This document shows, piece after piece, positions 56,441 to 64,000 of a stretch of 64,000 nt of DNA. The notes beneath the pieces are model-generated. The model searched no databases. It was not told the DNA's origin and saw only the letters and a list, made by a program, of their open reading frames with translations. Numbering within the stretch: position 1 is the stretch's first letter; every line of letters starts with the position of its first letter. The position numbers and the translations under genes are program-made. Origin of the DNA: Lachnospiraceae bacterium (GTDB lineage: Bacteria; Bacillota; Clostridia; Lachnospirales; Lachnospiraceae); the NCBI GenBank assembly GCA_900771995.1, contig CAAGQC010000109.1, forward strand, positions 1 through 64,000. The letters are read 5' to 3'.

Positions 56441-57604
56441 TTATAATGCTTTATTGAGTATCTCATATACATCCTGTTCCCGAACCTTTACAGGGTTCAG
56501 AGACAACAGACGATATTCCATAGTTCCTTTGACAATTGTGTCAAACATCTCCGGCCCCACCGGAATCTTTAATTCATGCAGCTTTGTGGGTATATGCAGA
56601 TCTTCTACTAAAGTTCTCACTGCTTTCACTGCTGCCTCTGCCGCTTCTCTTTCACTGCAGCCATCTGTATTTTCCCCAAGCAGTCTGGCAATCTTCGCAA
56701 ATTTTCCGGGTGCACCCTTAATATTCAGTTCCATAACATAAGGCAGAAGAAGTGCATTGGCAATTCCATGCGGTGTGTGTGCCACACCTCCCATAGCCTG
56801 AGCAATCCCGTGAACCGCCCCCAATCCTCCGTTCACAAAAGCTGCTGCCGCAATCGTACTTGCAATAGCCATGTTGGATCTTGCTTCCAGGTTTGTCGGA
56901 TCATAGGTTGCCTTACGGATATTTTCTCCGATCAGTTGAATGGCTTTTTCTGCAAATGCTTCATTCATCGGTTCGGCATTCAATGATACATAAGATTCCA
57001 TAGCATGCGTAAGTGCATCCATTCCCGTACTGGCCGTAACAACAGGAGGCATCCCGCGATGCATGACCGGATCAATCACTGCCGCCAGCGGCATCAGAAA
57101 ATCATGAGTTACCGACAACTTGATATCATGCTGATTATCTGTAATAACACTGGATGCTGTAACTTCACTTCCACTCCCGGCCGTCGTAGGTACCGCAATC
57201 AATGGCAACGGTTTATGTACTACTGTTTTGGTACCTCCAAAAAGATAGTCCCGGACAGATCCTTCGTTGGTCACCAGCATACACATAGCCTTACTGATAT
57301 CAATTACACTTCCTCCACCGACAGCCACTACTCCATCGACACCACTTTCTTTTAATTTCTGTGCCGATGCATCCACAGCTTCGATACAGGGATCAGATTC
57401 TATATCCTTATACACCGTATATTCAACCTGTTCCCCCTCCAGGTGCCTCAGCAATGTCTGAAATTCCTCTGTCTTCGCAATATGCGGGCCGGTTACAATC
57501 ATTATTCTGCCGAGTCCATACGAATCCAGAACACTCTTCAGCCGTTCTATTGCATTTACACCGAAAATAACCCGGGTAGGCATCTTAAATATAAAATCTT
57601 TCAT
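56441..57604 (-). CDS. Iron-containing alcohol dehydrogenase
   Basis: This 387-residue family III alcohol dehydrogenase has a nucleotide-binding GGGSVIDISKAMCML and the metal ligands Asp and His in STGMDALTHAMESYV, His in LGAVHGIAQAMGG and His in HTPHGIANALLLP. All four ligands are present. It reduces aldehydes to alcohols in fermentation. Next to the class III aminotransferase it would be suited to reduce a semialdehyde (for example from GABA, beta-alanine or 5-aminovalerate) to a hydroxyacid; that link is inferred. Confidence 0.9.
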   Translation of the reverse strand: MKDFIFKMPTRVIFGVNAIERLKSVLDSYGLGRIMIVTGPHIAKTEEFQTLLRHLEGEQVEYTVYKDIESDPCIEAVDASAQKLKESGVDGVVAVGGGSVIDISKAMCMLVTNEGSVRDYLFGGTKTVVHKPLPLIAVPTTAGSGSEVTASSVITDNQHDIKLSVTHDFLMPLAAVIDPVMHRGMPPVVTASTGMDALTHAMESYVSLNAEPMNEAFAEKAIQLIGENIRKATYDPTNLEARSNMAIASTIAAAAFVNGGLGAVHGIAQAMGGVAHTPHGIANALLLPYVMELNIKGAPGKFAKIARLLGENTDGCSEREAAEAAVKAVRTLVEDLHIPTKLHELKIPVGPEMFDTIVKGTMEYRLLSLNPVKVREQDVYEILNKAL

Positions 57605-57628
57605 ATTTTCCCTTCTTTCTGAATACCC

Positions 57629-58345
57629 CTATATTCCCAGATATGATTTTTTAATCTGATCATCACTGATCAAATCCTTGGACAGCCCGGAATGTGTGAT
57701 TTTTCCGACTTCCATAATATACGCCCTGTGGGAAGCCATAAGCGCCATCTGCGCATTCTGCTCCACCAGCAGAATTGTTGTATGCTGCTCTTTATTAATC
57801 TTCCTGATGATTTTAAATATATCTTCTACAATAACCGGTGCCAGTCCCATAGACGGTTCATCTAACAACAGCATTTTCGGACGTCCCATCAGGGCTCTTG
57901 CCATAGCAAGCATCTGTTGTTCACCTCCGGATAATGTTCCGCTGATCTGATTTCTGCGTTCTGCGAGTCTGGGAAACAGATCATATACCCACAGCCGGTC
58001 TTTGACAATTTCCGCCTTATCCTTACGCAGATAGGAACCAAGCGCTATATTTTCCGCCACTGTCAGATCCAGAAAAATTCCTCTGCCTTCCGGCACCTGA
58101 CAAATTCCCTGTCCCACCAGCTTATGTGCCTCCGTTCCGGCAATATTTTTTCCCTGGAACAGAATCTGTCCGCTCTTTGGCTTTACGAGACCGGAAATAG
58201 CATGCATTGTGGTTGTCTTGCCTGCGCCATTGGATCCGATAATTGCTACGATCTCACCTTCTGCTACGTCAAAAGAAACCTTCTGAAGCGCCGGAACTAC
58301 ACCATAATTAACACAGAGATCCTTGATTTCAAGCATAATTCCCAT
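57629..58345 (-). CDS. livF: Branched-chain amino acid ABC importer ATPase LivF
   Basis: This 238-residue ATPase shows Walker A GSNGAGKTT, signature LSGGEQQMLAMARAL and Walker B LLLDEPSMGLAP (SMGLAP is typical of LivF). GGAGG precedes ATG 58345. It is last of the five transporter genes, followed 24 bp later by the iron alcohol dehydrogenase gene, so uptake and catabolism are on one transcript. Confidence 0.93.
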   Translation of the reverse strand: MGIMLEIKDLCVNYGVVPALQKVSFDVAEGEIVAIIGSNGAGKTTTMHAISGLVKPKSGQILFQGKNIAGTEAHKLVGQGICQVPEGRGIFLDLTVAENIALGSYLRKDKAEIVKDRLWVYDLFPRLAERRNQISGTLSGGEQQMLAMARALMGRPKMLLLDEPSMGLAPVIVEDIFKIIRKINKEQHTTILLVEQNAQMALMASHRAYIMEVGKITHSGLSKDLISDDQIKKSYLGI

Positions 58346-58356
58346 CCTGCTTCCTC

Positions 58357-59148
58357 CTATTCGCCTTCATTTTCCTGCGTGAATTTTCCACTTCCAAGAT
58401 AAGCCTGTATTACCTTTTCATTCTTTTGGATCTCCTCCGGAAGTCCCTCGGCAATTTTCTGTCCATGGTCCAATACAACAATCCGGTCTGAGATTCCCAT
58501 GATAAATTTCATATCATGCTCAATCAGCAATACATCGATTTTTAAATCTCTGGTAATATAATGGATAACCTCCGTCAGTTCCTCTTTTTCCACACCATTC
58601 ATGCCGGCTCCCGGTTCATCCAAAAGCAACAGCCGCGGCTTTGTTGCCAACGCTCTGGCAATCTCCAGCAATCTCTGCTTACCATAAGGAAGATTGGTTG
58701 CCAGTACATCCTCCATGTCCTTTAATCCTACGATCTGTAAATATTCTTCACATTCCCGGATGGTTTCTGCCCGTTTCTTATTTACATAAGAAGGGCGGAA
58801 TACAGCATTTATCAGTTTCTCATCTTTGCAGTCCGGATGTGCGATCAATACATTCTCCAGCACTGTCATGCTCTTGATCAGGCGGATATTCTGAAACGTT
58901 CTGGCTATTCCGTTTCTGTTTCTTTCATAGGCCTTCAGTTTTGTAATTTCTTTTCCTTCAAACCGGACGCTTCCGTAGGTCGGCGAATAGACACCTGTTA
59001 ACAGGTTAAAAAGTGTCGTTTTTCCTGCACCGTTCGGCCCGATAAGGGATAAAATCTCTCCTCTATTCTGGTACAGGTTTACCTCATTCACAGCTGTAAG
59101 GCCACCAAAGCGAATGGTTAGATTGACTACCTCTAATATTTTTTCCAT
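58357..59148 (-). CDS. livG: Branched-chain amino acid ABC importer ATPase LivG
   Basis: This 263-residue ATPase shows Walker A GPNGAGKTT, the LivG-type NGIARTFQNIRLIKSMTVLE, signature LPYGKQRLLEIARAL and Walker B LLLDEPGAGMN. MEKILEV is the start (AAGGAGTG upstream, overlapping the livM stop). It pairs with LivF to energise the LivHM membrane pair. Confidence 0.93.
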   Translation of the reverse strand: MEKILEVVNLTIRFGGLTAVNEVNLYQNRGEILSLIGPNGAGKTTLFNLLTGVYSPTYGSVRFEGKEITKLKAYERNRNGIARTFQNIRLIKSMTVLENVLIAHPDCKDEKLINAVFRPSYVNKKRAETIRECEEYLQIVGLKDMEDVLATNLPYGKQRLLEIARALATKPRLLLLDEPGAGMNGVEKEELTEVIHYITRDLKIDVLLIEHDMKFIMGISDRIVVLDHGQKIAEGLPEEIQKNEKVIQAYLGSGKFTQENEGE

Positions 59149-59153
59149 TGTCG

Positions 59154-60176
59154 TCACTCCTTACTTGCTTTCCCTGTCTGCTTCATTGCCTTTATCTTAT
59201 ATTCATTAAGAATTCTCTTTTTTCTGCTCCACAGACCTTCCGGTTTGAAAATCATCATGAGCACCATTGCTGCACCGTAAATTACCATCCGGTAATCAGA
59301 AAATGCTCTTAATACTTCGGGCAGGGCCGCCAGCAGAAAAGCACCGAGAACAGATCCTTCAATACTTCCCACACCGCCCAAAACTACCATGGACACCAGT
59401 TTTACCGACTCCGAATAGGAAAAAGTGGTGGGCGAGATCATCCCCATATACACCGCGTAAAAGCTTCCCATGAGACCGGCCATACCACAGCCAATGGCAA
59501 AAGACATCAATTTATATTTCTTTACATTCAGTCCTATAAAAGTTGCTGCAATGTCGTCTTCATTTACCATGATCAACGCCATTCCAAAACCGGAATTATT
59601 GATTCGTTTCATGGCAATTACAAACAATACCACCAAAATTACTGCAAAATAGAAATATGCCGTTTTTCCCTTGATCGTAAAACCAAAAACAGTCGGATCC
59701 GGTATTCCCGGAATTCCTGCAGGCCCTTTGGTAATATCTACTGCATTCGTAAGAAAAAGTCGAAATACCTCTCCAAATCCAAGTGTTACCACTGCAAGAT
59801 AGTCTCCACGCAGTTTTAATGTCGGGTAACACAGGATCAGACTCAGGAAAACAGTTACCGCAACCGCGATCAGTGTTGCCAGAAAATAATTTATTTTAAA
59901 ATTCATCATAAGCAACGCCGTTACATAAGCACCCATACCATAAAAACAGACATGCCCCAGAGAAAACTGTCCCGACCATCCGATAATCAGGTTCAAACTT
60001 AATGTAATGCAGCTGTAGAGACAACAAAGGATCAGAATATGCATTACATAACTGCTGGAAACAACATGAGGCAAAGCAAGGGTCAACAAAATCACTGCCA
60101 CAAGCGCTATTTTTTTCTGTTTGTCTGTCGGTCGAAACTCCGTTATTTTCTTCCATGTTTCCTTCATCTTGCTCAT
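59154..60176 (-). CDS. livM: Branched-chain amino acid ABC importer permease LivM
   Basis: This 340-residue permease has about ten TM helices. Family motifs are LIIGWSGQFSLGHVCFYGMG, LRGDYLAVVTLGFGEVFRL and GMAGLMGSFYAVYMGMISPT with VVLGGVGSIEGSVLGAF. The start MSKMKETW follows GGAGGTGTGAGG. It lies 11 bp after livH. Confidence 0.93.
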   Translation of the reverse strand: MSKMKETWKKITEFRPTDKQKKIALVAVILLTLALPHVVSSSYVMHILILCCLYSCITLSLNLIIGWSGQFSLGHVCFYGMGAYVTALLMMNFKINYFLATLIAVAVTVFLSLILCYPTLKLRGDYLAVVTLGFGEVFRLFLTNAVDITKGPAGIPGIPDPTVFGFTIKGKTAYFYFAVILVVLFVIAMKRINNSGFGMALIMVNEDDIAATFIGLNVKKYKLMSFAIGCGMAGLMGSFYAVYMGMISPTTFSYSESVKLVSMVVLGGVGSIEGSVLGAFLLAALPEVLRAFSDYRMVIYGAAMVLMMIFKPEGLWSRKKRILNEYKIKAMKQTGKASKE

Positions 60177-60187
60177 CCTCACACCTC

Positions 60188-61060
60188 CTATACTTTGTTG
60201 ATTCTCTTTTTACCCATGATTCCGGAGGGTCTCAGCACAAGGATCAGAATCATAACGATAAAGGAATAAGCATCCCGGTACCCGGAAGAGAGATAACCTG
60301 CACCCAGGCTTTCAATAATTCCTATTACGAAACCTCCGATCATAGCTCCCGGAATCGATCCGATTCCTCCCAGAATTGCTGCCGCGAAAGCTTTCATTCC
60401 CAACAGATATCCCATGGTCGGATACACAGCACTGTAATAGGTTCCTACACATACTCCTGCGATACCAGCCATAAAAGCACCAATACCAAATGTGAGAGAA
60501 ATGATCTTATTTGTATTGATTCCCATAAGCCTGGCATTATCAATGTTCATGGAACATGCCCTCATGGCTACACCCAGTTTCGTCTTATAGACCACTATGT
60601 ACAGCACCAGCATCATAAACGCAGTTACTATCAGAATGATAATCTGCATATTGGAAATCGTAACATCCCCTGCTTTGTAACTGACCTTCTGAATGGTAGG
60701 AAACGGCTGTGTCGTACTTCCGAATATTAATTGTGCCAGATTCTGCAGAAAAGTAGATACTCCCAACGCGCTTACCAGAACTGCCATTTTTCGATTTTCG
60801 GACTTGATGGGGCGGTACGCAAGTCTTTCTACTGCCATTCCCAAAGCCGCCGTGAAAAATGCCGCACACAATACCATGGCAATCACCGGCATTCCTACAA
60901 CCGTAGAGAGGATCATACCTATGAATGTTCCAAACATCAGCACATCTGCATGTGCCCAGTTTACAATCTGCAATACTCCATATACCATGGAATATCCTAA
61001 AGCCATCATTGCATAGATTCCGCCTATGATGATTCCGTTTAACAAATGTTGGAGAAACAT
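60188..61060 (-). CDS. livH: Branched-chain amino acid ABC importer permease LivH
   Basis: This 290-residue permease has about eight TM helices and LivH motifs LLNGIIIGGIYAMMALGYSM at the start, QIVNWAHADVLMFGTFIG and FAAAILGGIGSIPGAMIGGF. The start ATG 61060 follows AAGGAGG. It is spaced 67 bp from livK. Confidence 0.93.
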   Translation of the reverse strand: MFLQHLLNGIIIGGIYAMMALGYSMVYGVLQIVNWAHADVLMFGTFIGMILSTVVGMPVIAMVLCAAFFTAALGMAVERLAYRPIKSENRKMAVLVSALGVSTFLQNLAQLIFGSTTQPFPTIQKVSYKAGDVTISNMQIIILIVTAFMMLVLYIVVYKTKLGVAMRACSMNIDNARLMGINTNKIISLTFGIGAFMAGIAGVCVGTYYSAVYPTMGYLLGMKAFAAAILGGIGSIPGAMIGGFVIGIIESLGAGYLSSGYRDAYSFIVMILILVLRPSGIMGKKRINKV

Positions 61061-61127
61061 ATGCAATCCTCCTTATTTTTCTTATAGCGGAGATCCTTTG
61101 ATCCGGATCTCCGCAGTCCTGTTTTGA

Positions 61128-62258
61128 TTAGTAAAGTGTGAACTTGCCATTCTCAATGACAAACCGTAATTCATTCTTGATTTCACAATCACAATTCTCG
61201 AATTTATAGGTACCGGCCGCACCATCGTATTCAATGTTGGAGATTGCTTCGTTCAAAGCTTCTCTGGTAACGTCACCGTCAATAGATTTCATGGCTTCCA
61301 TCATTACCATCGCAGCATCATATGCAAGTGCTGCCCAGTTACTGGGATCCTCGTCATATTTTTCACGGAATGCCTTTACAAATTCCTGTGTGGATTCTTT
61401 TTCACTTTCCGTACTGAATTCACCTAAAAGATAAACACCATCTACTGCACTGCCATACTCCAGAAATGCGGGGGAATACAGACCATTTGCACCTACTACA
61501 ATCATGTCGCCACAACCGTAATCATCCTTCTGTTCACAGATCAGTCCGGCCTCCGTTGTAACACCGGCGATAAAAATGCCATCTGCTCCGGCATCCGCGC
61601 AGGCTGTAAGAGTGGTACTGTAATCCACCGTTTCCCCGTATACATAAGTCTGTACCGTAGCAATTTCCAGACCAATTTCTTCACAGGTAGCCATATATTC
61701 TTCTGCAATACCAAGACCATAATCGTCGTTTTCATAAAGAACCGCCACAGAGGTCATTCCCAGATCTTTGGAGAATAATGCGCTTTCCTCACCAACAACT
61801 GCATCACTGGTAGATGTACGATAGAAATAATCACTGATTCCTGTAAATCCGGGGTTCGTACTAACCGGACTGATTGCCGGAAGCTTTGCCTCCTCTAAAG
61901 TGTCTACCTGTGCAAACATACAGGAACTGTTATACGAGGAAAGTACACCGACAATCCCCTTATCTTCTGCAAACTTATTGGCAATAGATGCTGCAGAAGT
62001 AGGATTTGCTTCATCATCCTCTTTTACTATTTCTACTGTTTTTCCATTAATTCCGCCTGCTGCATTTACTTCCTCCACAGCAAGATCAATGGCATCCAGA
62101 ATCAATAAACCATCTGCTGCACAGCTTCCCGTCATCGGAAAGGAGGTTCCAATCTTAATAGTATCGGAACTCTTGCTTCCACATCCCGTTAACATCGTTG
62201 CGGCCAACACTGCTGCCATTACACCTGCTGTCACTCTGTTGTTCATCCACTTTCTCAT
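61128..62258 (-). CDS. livK: Amino-acid-binding lipoprotein LivK/LivJ type
   Basis: This 376-residue periplasmic-binding fold type I lipoprotein has a signal peptide ending in a lipobox, MLTGCGSK, with Cys26 as the lipid site. The mature domain starts IKIGTSFPMTGSCAADGLLI, followed by IVKEDDEANPTSAASIANKF and VLSSYNSSCMFAQVDTLEEA, the ligand pocket Ser/Thr region of Leu/Ile/Val-type receptors. The ligand could also be another amino acid or amide. GGAGGA precedes the start, and the promoter, operator-like repeat and leader terminator lie upstream. Confidence 0.93.
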   Translation of the reverse strand: MRKWMNNRVTAGVMAAVLAATMLTGCGSKSSDTIKIGTSFPMTGSCAADGLLILDAIDLAVEEVNAAGGINGKTVEIVKEDDEANPTSAASIANKFAEDKGIVGVLSSYNSSCMFAQVDTLEEAKLPAISPVSTNPGFTGISDYFYRTSTSDAVVGEESALFSKDLGMTSVAVLYENDDYGLGIAEEYMATCEEIGLEIATVQTYVYGETVDYSTTLTACADAGADGIFIAGVTTEAGLICEQKDDYGCGDMIVVGANGLYSPAFLEYGSAVDGVYLLGEFSTESEKESTQEFVKAFREKYDEDPSNWAALAYDAAMVMMEAMKSIDGDVTREALNEAISNIEYDGAAGTYKFENCDCEIKNELRFVIENGKFTLY

Positions 62259-62297
62259 AACATTTCCTCCTTCTCACATCGCCTTATTTTGCGGTAC

Positions 62298-62327
62298 AAA
62301 AAAGCACATTGAACCATTTCAATGCGC
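62298..62327 (-). terminator. Intrinsic terminator in the livK leader
   Basis: GCGCATTGAA-atgg-TTCAATGTGC on the minus strand has one G-T pair and is followed by six T. It lies between the promoter and livK, so it could attenuate the whole operon. Confidence 0.8.
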
Positions 62328-62348
62328 CTTTGCAAGCTGTTTCCTTAT

Positions 62349-62370
62349 GTGGTCATACCAGTTGTACCAC
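62349..62370 (-). promoter_or_regulatory. Likely GntR operator
   Basis: GTGGT and ACCAC form an inverted repeat around CATACCAGTTGT, containing also ATACCA and TGTACCA. The position (about +10 to +31) and TGGT/ACCA half-sites fit FCD-type GntR repressors, one of which is encoded in the same block. Confidence 0.55.
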
Positions 62371-62386
62371 TTGTTGTGTTAGATAT

Positions 62387-62415
62387 ATATTACGGAATAT
62401 GGACTGTCTTGTCAA
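62387..62415 (-). promoter_or_regulatory. Promoter of the liv-catabolic operon
   Basis: On the minus strand TTGACA (62415-62410) and TAATAT (62392-62387) have a 17-bp spacer. Confidence 0.8.
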
Positions 62416-62567
62416 TACTTTTTTCTCATTTCCTGTTTTTCTGTTATGTTTTTATAATTTTTTTCTTATTTTATATAAATTTTCTGTCTATATTTTACTT
62501 ATTGATATTTAATAAACTATATTTAGTGTTCAAAATGTGCGTTACGCTCTTACATGCATCCTCTTTT

Positions 62568-63575
62568 CTACTCTGTAATATTTTTTTCGATCCGATACAG
62601 TTTCTCACCTGTCACTTTCATGTTATGTTCTTCCGCCAGAATTCTGCCGGCCCGGGTTCTGCGCTGCACTTCTTCCCGTGGTTCTTTGAACAGGATGCCG
62701 CGGATCGCCTGCTCATAGGAATCCAGATTGGTCGCTTTCCGCACCTGCCTGCCGTCGGTAAGCCATCCTTCATACACCGGAATGTCTCTCACGACCACAG
62801 GAATCTCACAGGATAATGCCTCCAGTACCACGATCCCTTCCGTCTCTTCATAGCTGAAAAAAGCAAATGCATCCGCACCGCAGTATGCGTCCCGCAGGAT
62901 CTTGGGAGGCAGGAAACCGGCGAAAATCACATTTTCCGGCTTCTCTGCCACGGCCTTTTTGATCTCCGGCGTAATCAGGGCATTGTTACCTCCTCCGAAC
63001 CATAGAAATACAACATCCGGCATTCTCCTTGCCATTTCCAGAAAATCCTCGATTCCTTTTCTGTGAATAAGATGTCCTGCGGATATGACCACTTTTTTAT
63101 CCACAGGAAGACGGAAAAATATCCGGAATCGTCCACCGGCTTGTTCTGTTTTGTGGAAAAATTCGGTGTCCACACCGTTGGTCAGTGCATAAACCTCCCT
63201 GTTCAAGTCATAGCTCATCAATAATTCCCGGGAGTATTCCGTTGGTGTGATAACCAGATCTCCCTGTCGATAACAATGGCAGATCCATTTTTTGAATAAG
63301 GGTGCCGCCAAATTGGAACCGATAAAGGAATTTTTAAAATCCTCCATGGTGGAATGTCCGTAATAGACGACCTTTTTCCCCTGCCGTCTGGCCAGCCGCG
63401 CTACCAGAGGCGAATCGGGCAGTACGGTATTGATCTGTACGATATCCGCCTCTTTCCAGACATCCGTCACGGTTACTCCCGCCGCCCGCAGCATCTTTTC
63501 CTGATGACGGATGGCGCTGCCAACACCGCTTTTTGCCACCAGTGACTGTCCGCCTTTGTAAATATATATTTTCAT
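62568..63575 (-). CDS. GT4-family glycosyltransferase
   Basis: This 335-residue GT-B enzyme has an N-terminal acceptor half (QSLVAKSGVGSAIRHQEKML; YYGHSTMEDFKNSFIGSN), VYALTNGVDTEFFHKTE, VVISAGHLIHRKGIEDFLEM and the donor-binding EETEGIVVLEALSCEIPVVV with the E-x7-E pattern. It resembles alpha-glucosyl-diacylglycerol synthase-type GT4 enzymes of Firmicutes; the adjacent TVP38-like membrane protein fits a membrane glycolipid role. The exact donor and acceptor are not determined. Confidence 0.85.
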   Translation of the reverse strand: MKIYIYKGGQSLVAKSGVGSAIRHQEKMLRAAGVTVTDVWKEADIVQINTVLPDSPLVARLARRQGKKVVYYGHSTMEDFKNSFIGSNLAAPLFKKWICHCYRQGDLVITPTEYSRELLMSYDLNREVYALTNGVDTEFFHKTEQAGGRFRIFFRLPVDKKVVISAGHLIHRKGIEDFLEMARRMPDVVFLWFGGGNNALITPEIKKAVAEKPENVIFAGFLPPKILRDAYCGADAFAFFSYEETEGIVVLEALSCEIPVVVRDIPVYEGWLTDGRQVRKATNLDSYEQAIRGILFKEPREEVQRRTRAGRILAEEHNMKVTGEKLYRIEKNITE

Positions 63576-63612
63576 AAATACTCATGCCTCTCAACAGCTT
63601 GACACTGTTTTC

Positions 63613-64000
63613 CTATGCCAGATGGAAAATCACCTGGAACAGTGTCGTCAACCCAAGACTGTATAGTGCAATGGAGAAAGGCTTCCCCAGAAAGATGACT
63701 GCCACGAACTGTTTCCATGTCATGTTCGTCGTCCCGGCGAGGTAGCAGAGAAAATCATCCGGTGCCACCGGCAGAAAGATCGCCAGTGCAAATAATTTCA
63801 AAAATCTCCCTTTCTGCTCCGTCCATGTCAGATATTTTGCAATCATTTTCTCCGGGAACATTTTGTATAATACCGGTCTTCCGAGACTTCTGGCAATGCC
63901 AAAGGCGATACAGGAGCCTATACAGATTCCAATGTAATTATAGAAAAATCCCGGTACCGCTCCAAAGAGCAGCACACCCGCCAGGCAGCTGATACCTCCC
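63613..64000 (-). CDS. TVP38/TMEM64 (VTT domain) membrane protein, partial at the window edge
   Basis: The C-terminal ~129 residues of a SNARE-associated/DedA-like membrane protein are visible: GISCLAGVLLFGAVPGFFYN, GSCIAFGIARSLGRPVLYKM and the VTT motif LFALAIFLPVAPDDFLCYLA followed by FLGKPFSIALYSLGL. The family moves lipids across membranes or supports envelope stability. The start lies beyond the right edge. It is 37 bp upstream of the glycosyltransferase gene on the same strand. Confidence 0.85.
   Translation of the reverse strand, partial: GGISCLAGVLLFGAVPGFFYNYIGICIGSCIAFGIARSLGRPVLYKMFPEKMIAKYLTWTEQKGRFLKLFALAIFLPVAPDDFLCYLAGTTNMTWKQFVAVIFLGKPFSIALYSLGLTTLFQVIFHLA

Overview
The window looks like a chromosomal segment of an anaerobic gut-type Clostridium relative, most likely Lachnospiraceae. 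This is inferred from the mid-range base composition, AGGAGG ribosome sites, TTGACA/TATAAT promoters, a PerR plus reverse-rubrerythrin pair, a type 2 galT, a DUF438/hemerythrin protein and Gram-positive-style ABC exporters. No rRNA, tRNA, CRISPR array, integrase, transposase or origin was seen.

Layout. 1-3.7 kb: a two-component system, then a perR-like regulator and reverse rubrerythrin (peroxide defence). 3.7-12.85 kb: an accessory stretch in which unrelated single genes, nearly all on the minus strand, are separated by a recurring ~12-36 bp element (core ATTCCGATTT). The element abuts one gene's stop and lies just before the next gene's ribosome site. The stretch contains a truncated MATE gene, a possible MobC remnant and two frameshifted genes, and it resembles a gene-cassette array without a visible integrase. 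12.85-16.2 kb: an MFS transporter, a DUF11 protein and a K+ channel. 16.2-20.1 kb: a Gld-type ABC exporter with a DUF4340 partner. 20.2-29.1 kb: a GH2-like protein, a macro-domain fragment, and a MacAB/Ykn-type exporter with three different adaptor proteins in tandem. 29.3-36.2 kb: a class II aldolase, a GGDEF-PAS protein, an unknown protein with a partial copy of its own 3' end nearby, an HTH regulator with twin operators, a higBA-type toxin-antitoxin pair, a DUF438 protein, and an HTH-Fic gene split by one TAG codon. 36.2-45 kb: housekeeping genes (gamma-carbonic-anhydrase-like protein, TrmL, aminotransferase with Lrp regulator, HypE/PurM-like protein, VanW protein, exonuclease, radical SAM/B12 protein). 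45.1-47.9 kb: galT and galK. 48.3-50.3 kb: a 2-isopropylmalate synthase fused to a C-terminal AraC-type DNA-binding domain. 50.7-62.4 kb: one long minus-strand block with two cytidylate-kinase-like proteins, an AEC carrier, a GntR regulator, RidA, a 2-hydroxyacid dehydrogenase, a class III aminotransferase, an iron alcohol dehydrogenase and a complete Liv-type amino-acid ABC importer. 62.5-64 kb: a GT4 glycosyltransferase and a TVP38-like membrane protein that runs off the edge.

How the genes work together. The Liv block reads as uptake and reductive catabolism of an amino or omega-amino acid. Its promoter is followed by an inverted repeat that would suit the GntR protein and by an intrinsic terminator in the leader. 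The LeuA-AraC fusion suggests a leucine-pathway enzyme that may read its own product and bind DNA; three TTGATTGA repeats and an 18-bp CRP-like palindrome lie upstream of its gene. Structured dispersed repeats sit in the intercistronic gaps of both ABC-exporter operons and before the histidine kinase. The features judged most worth following up are the cassette-like array, the LeuA-AraC fusion, the amber-split Fic gene, the three-adaptor exporter and the Liv/aminotransferase operon.
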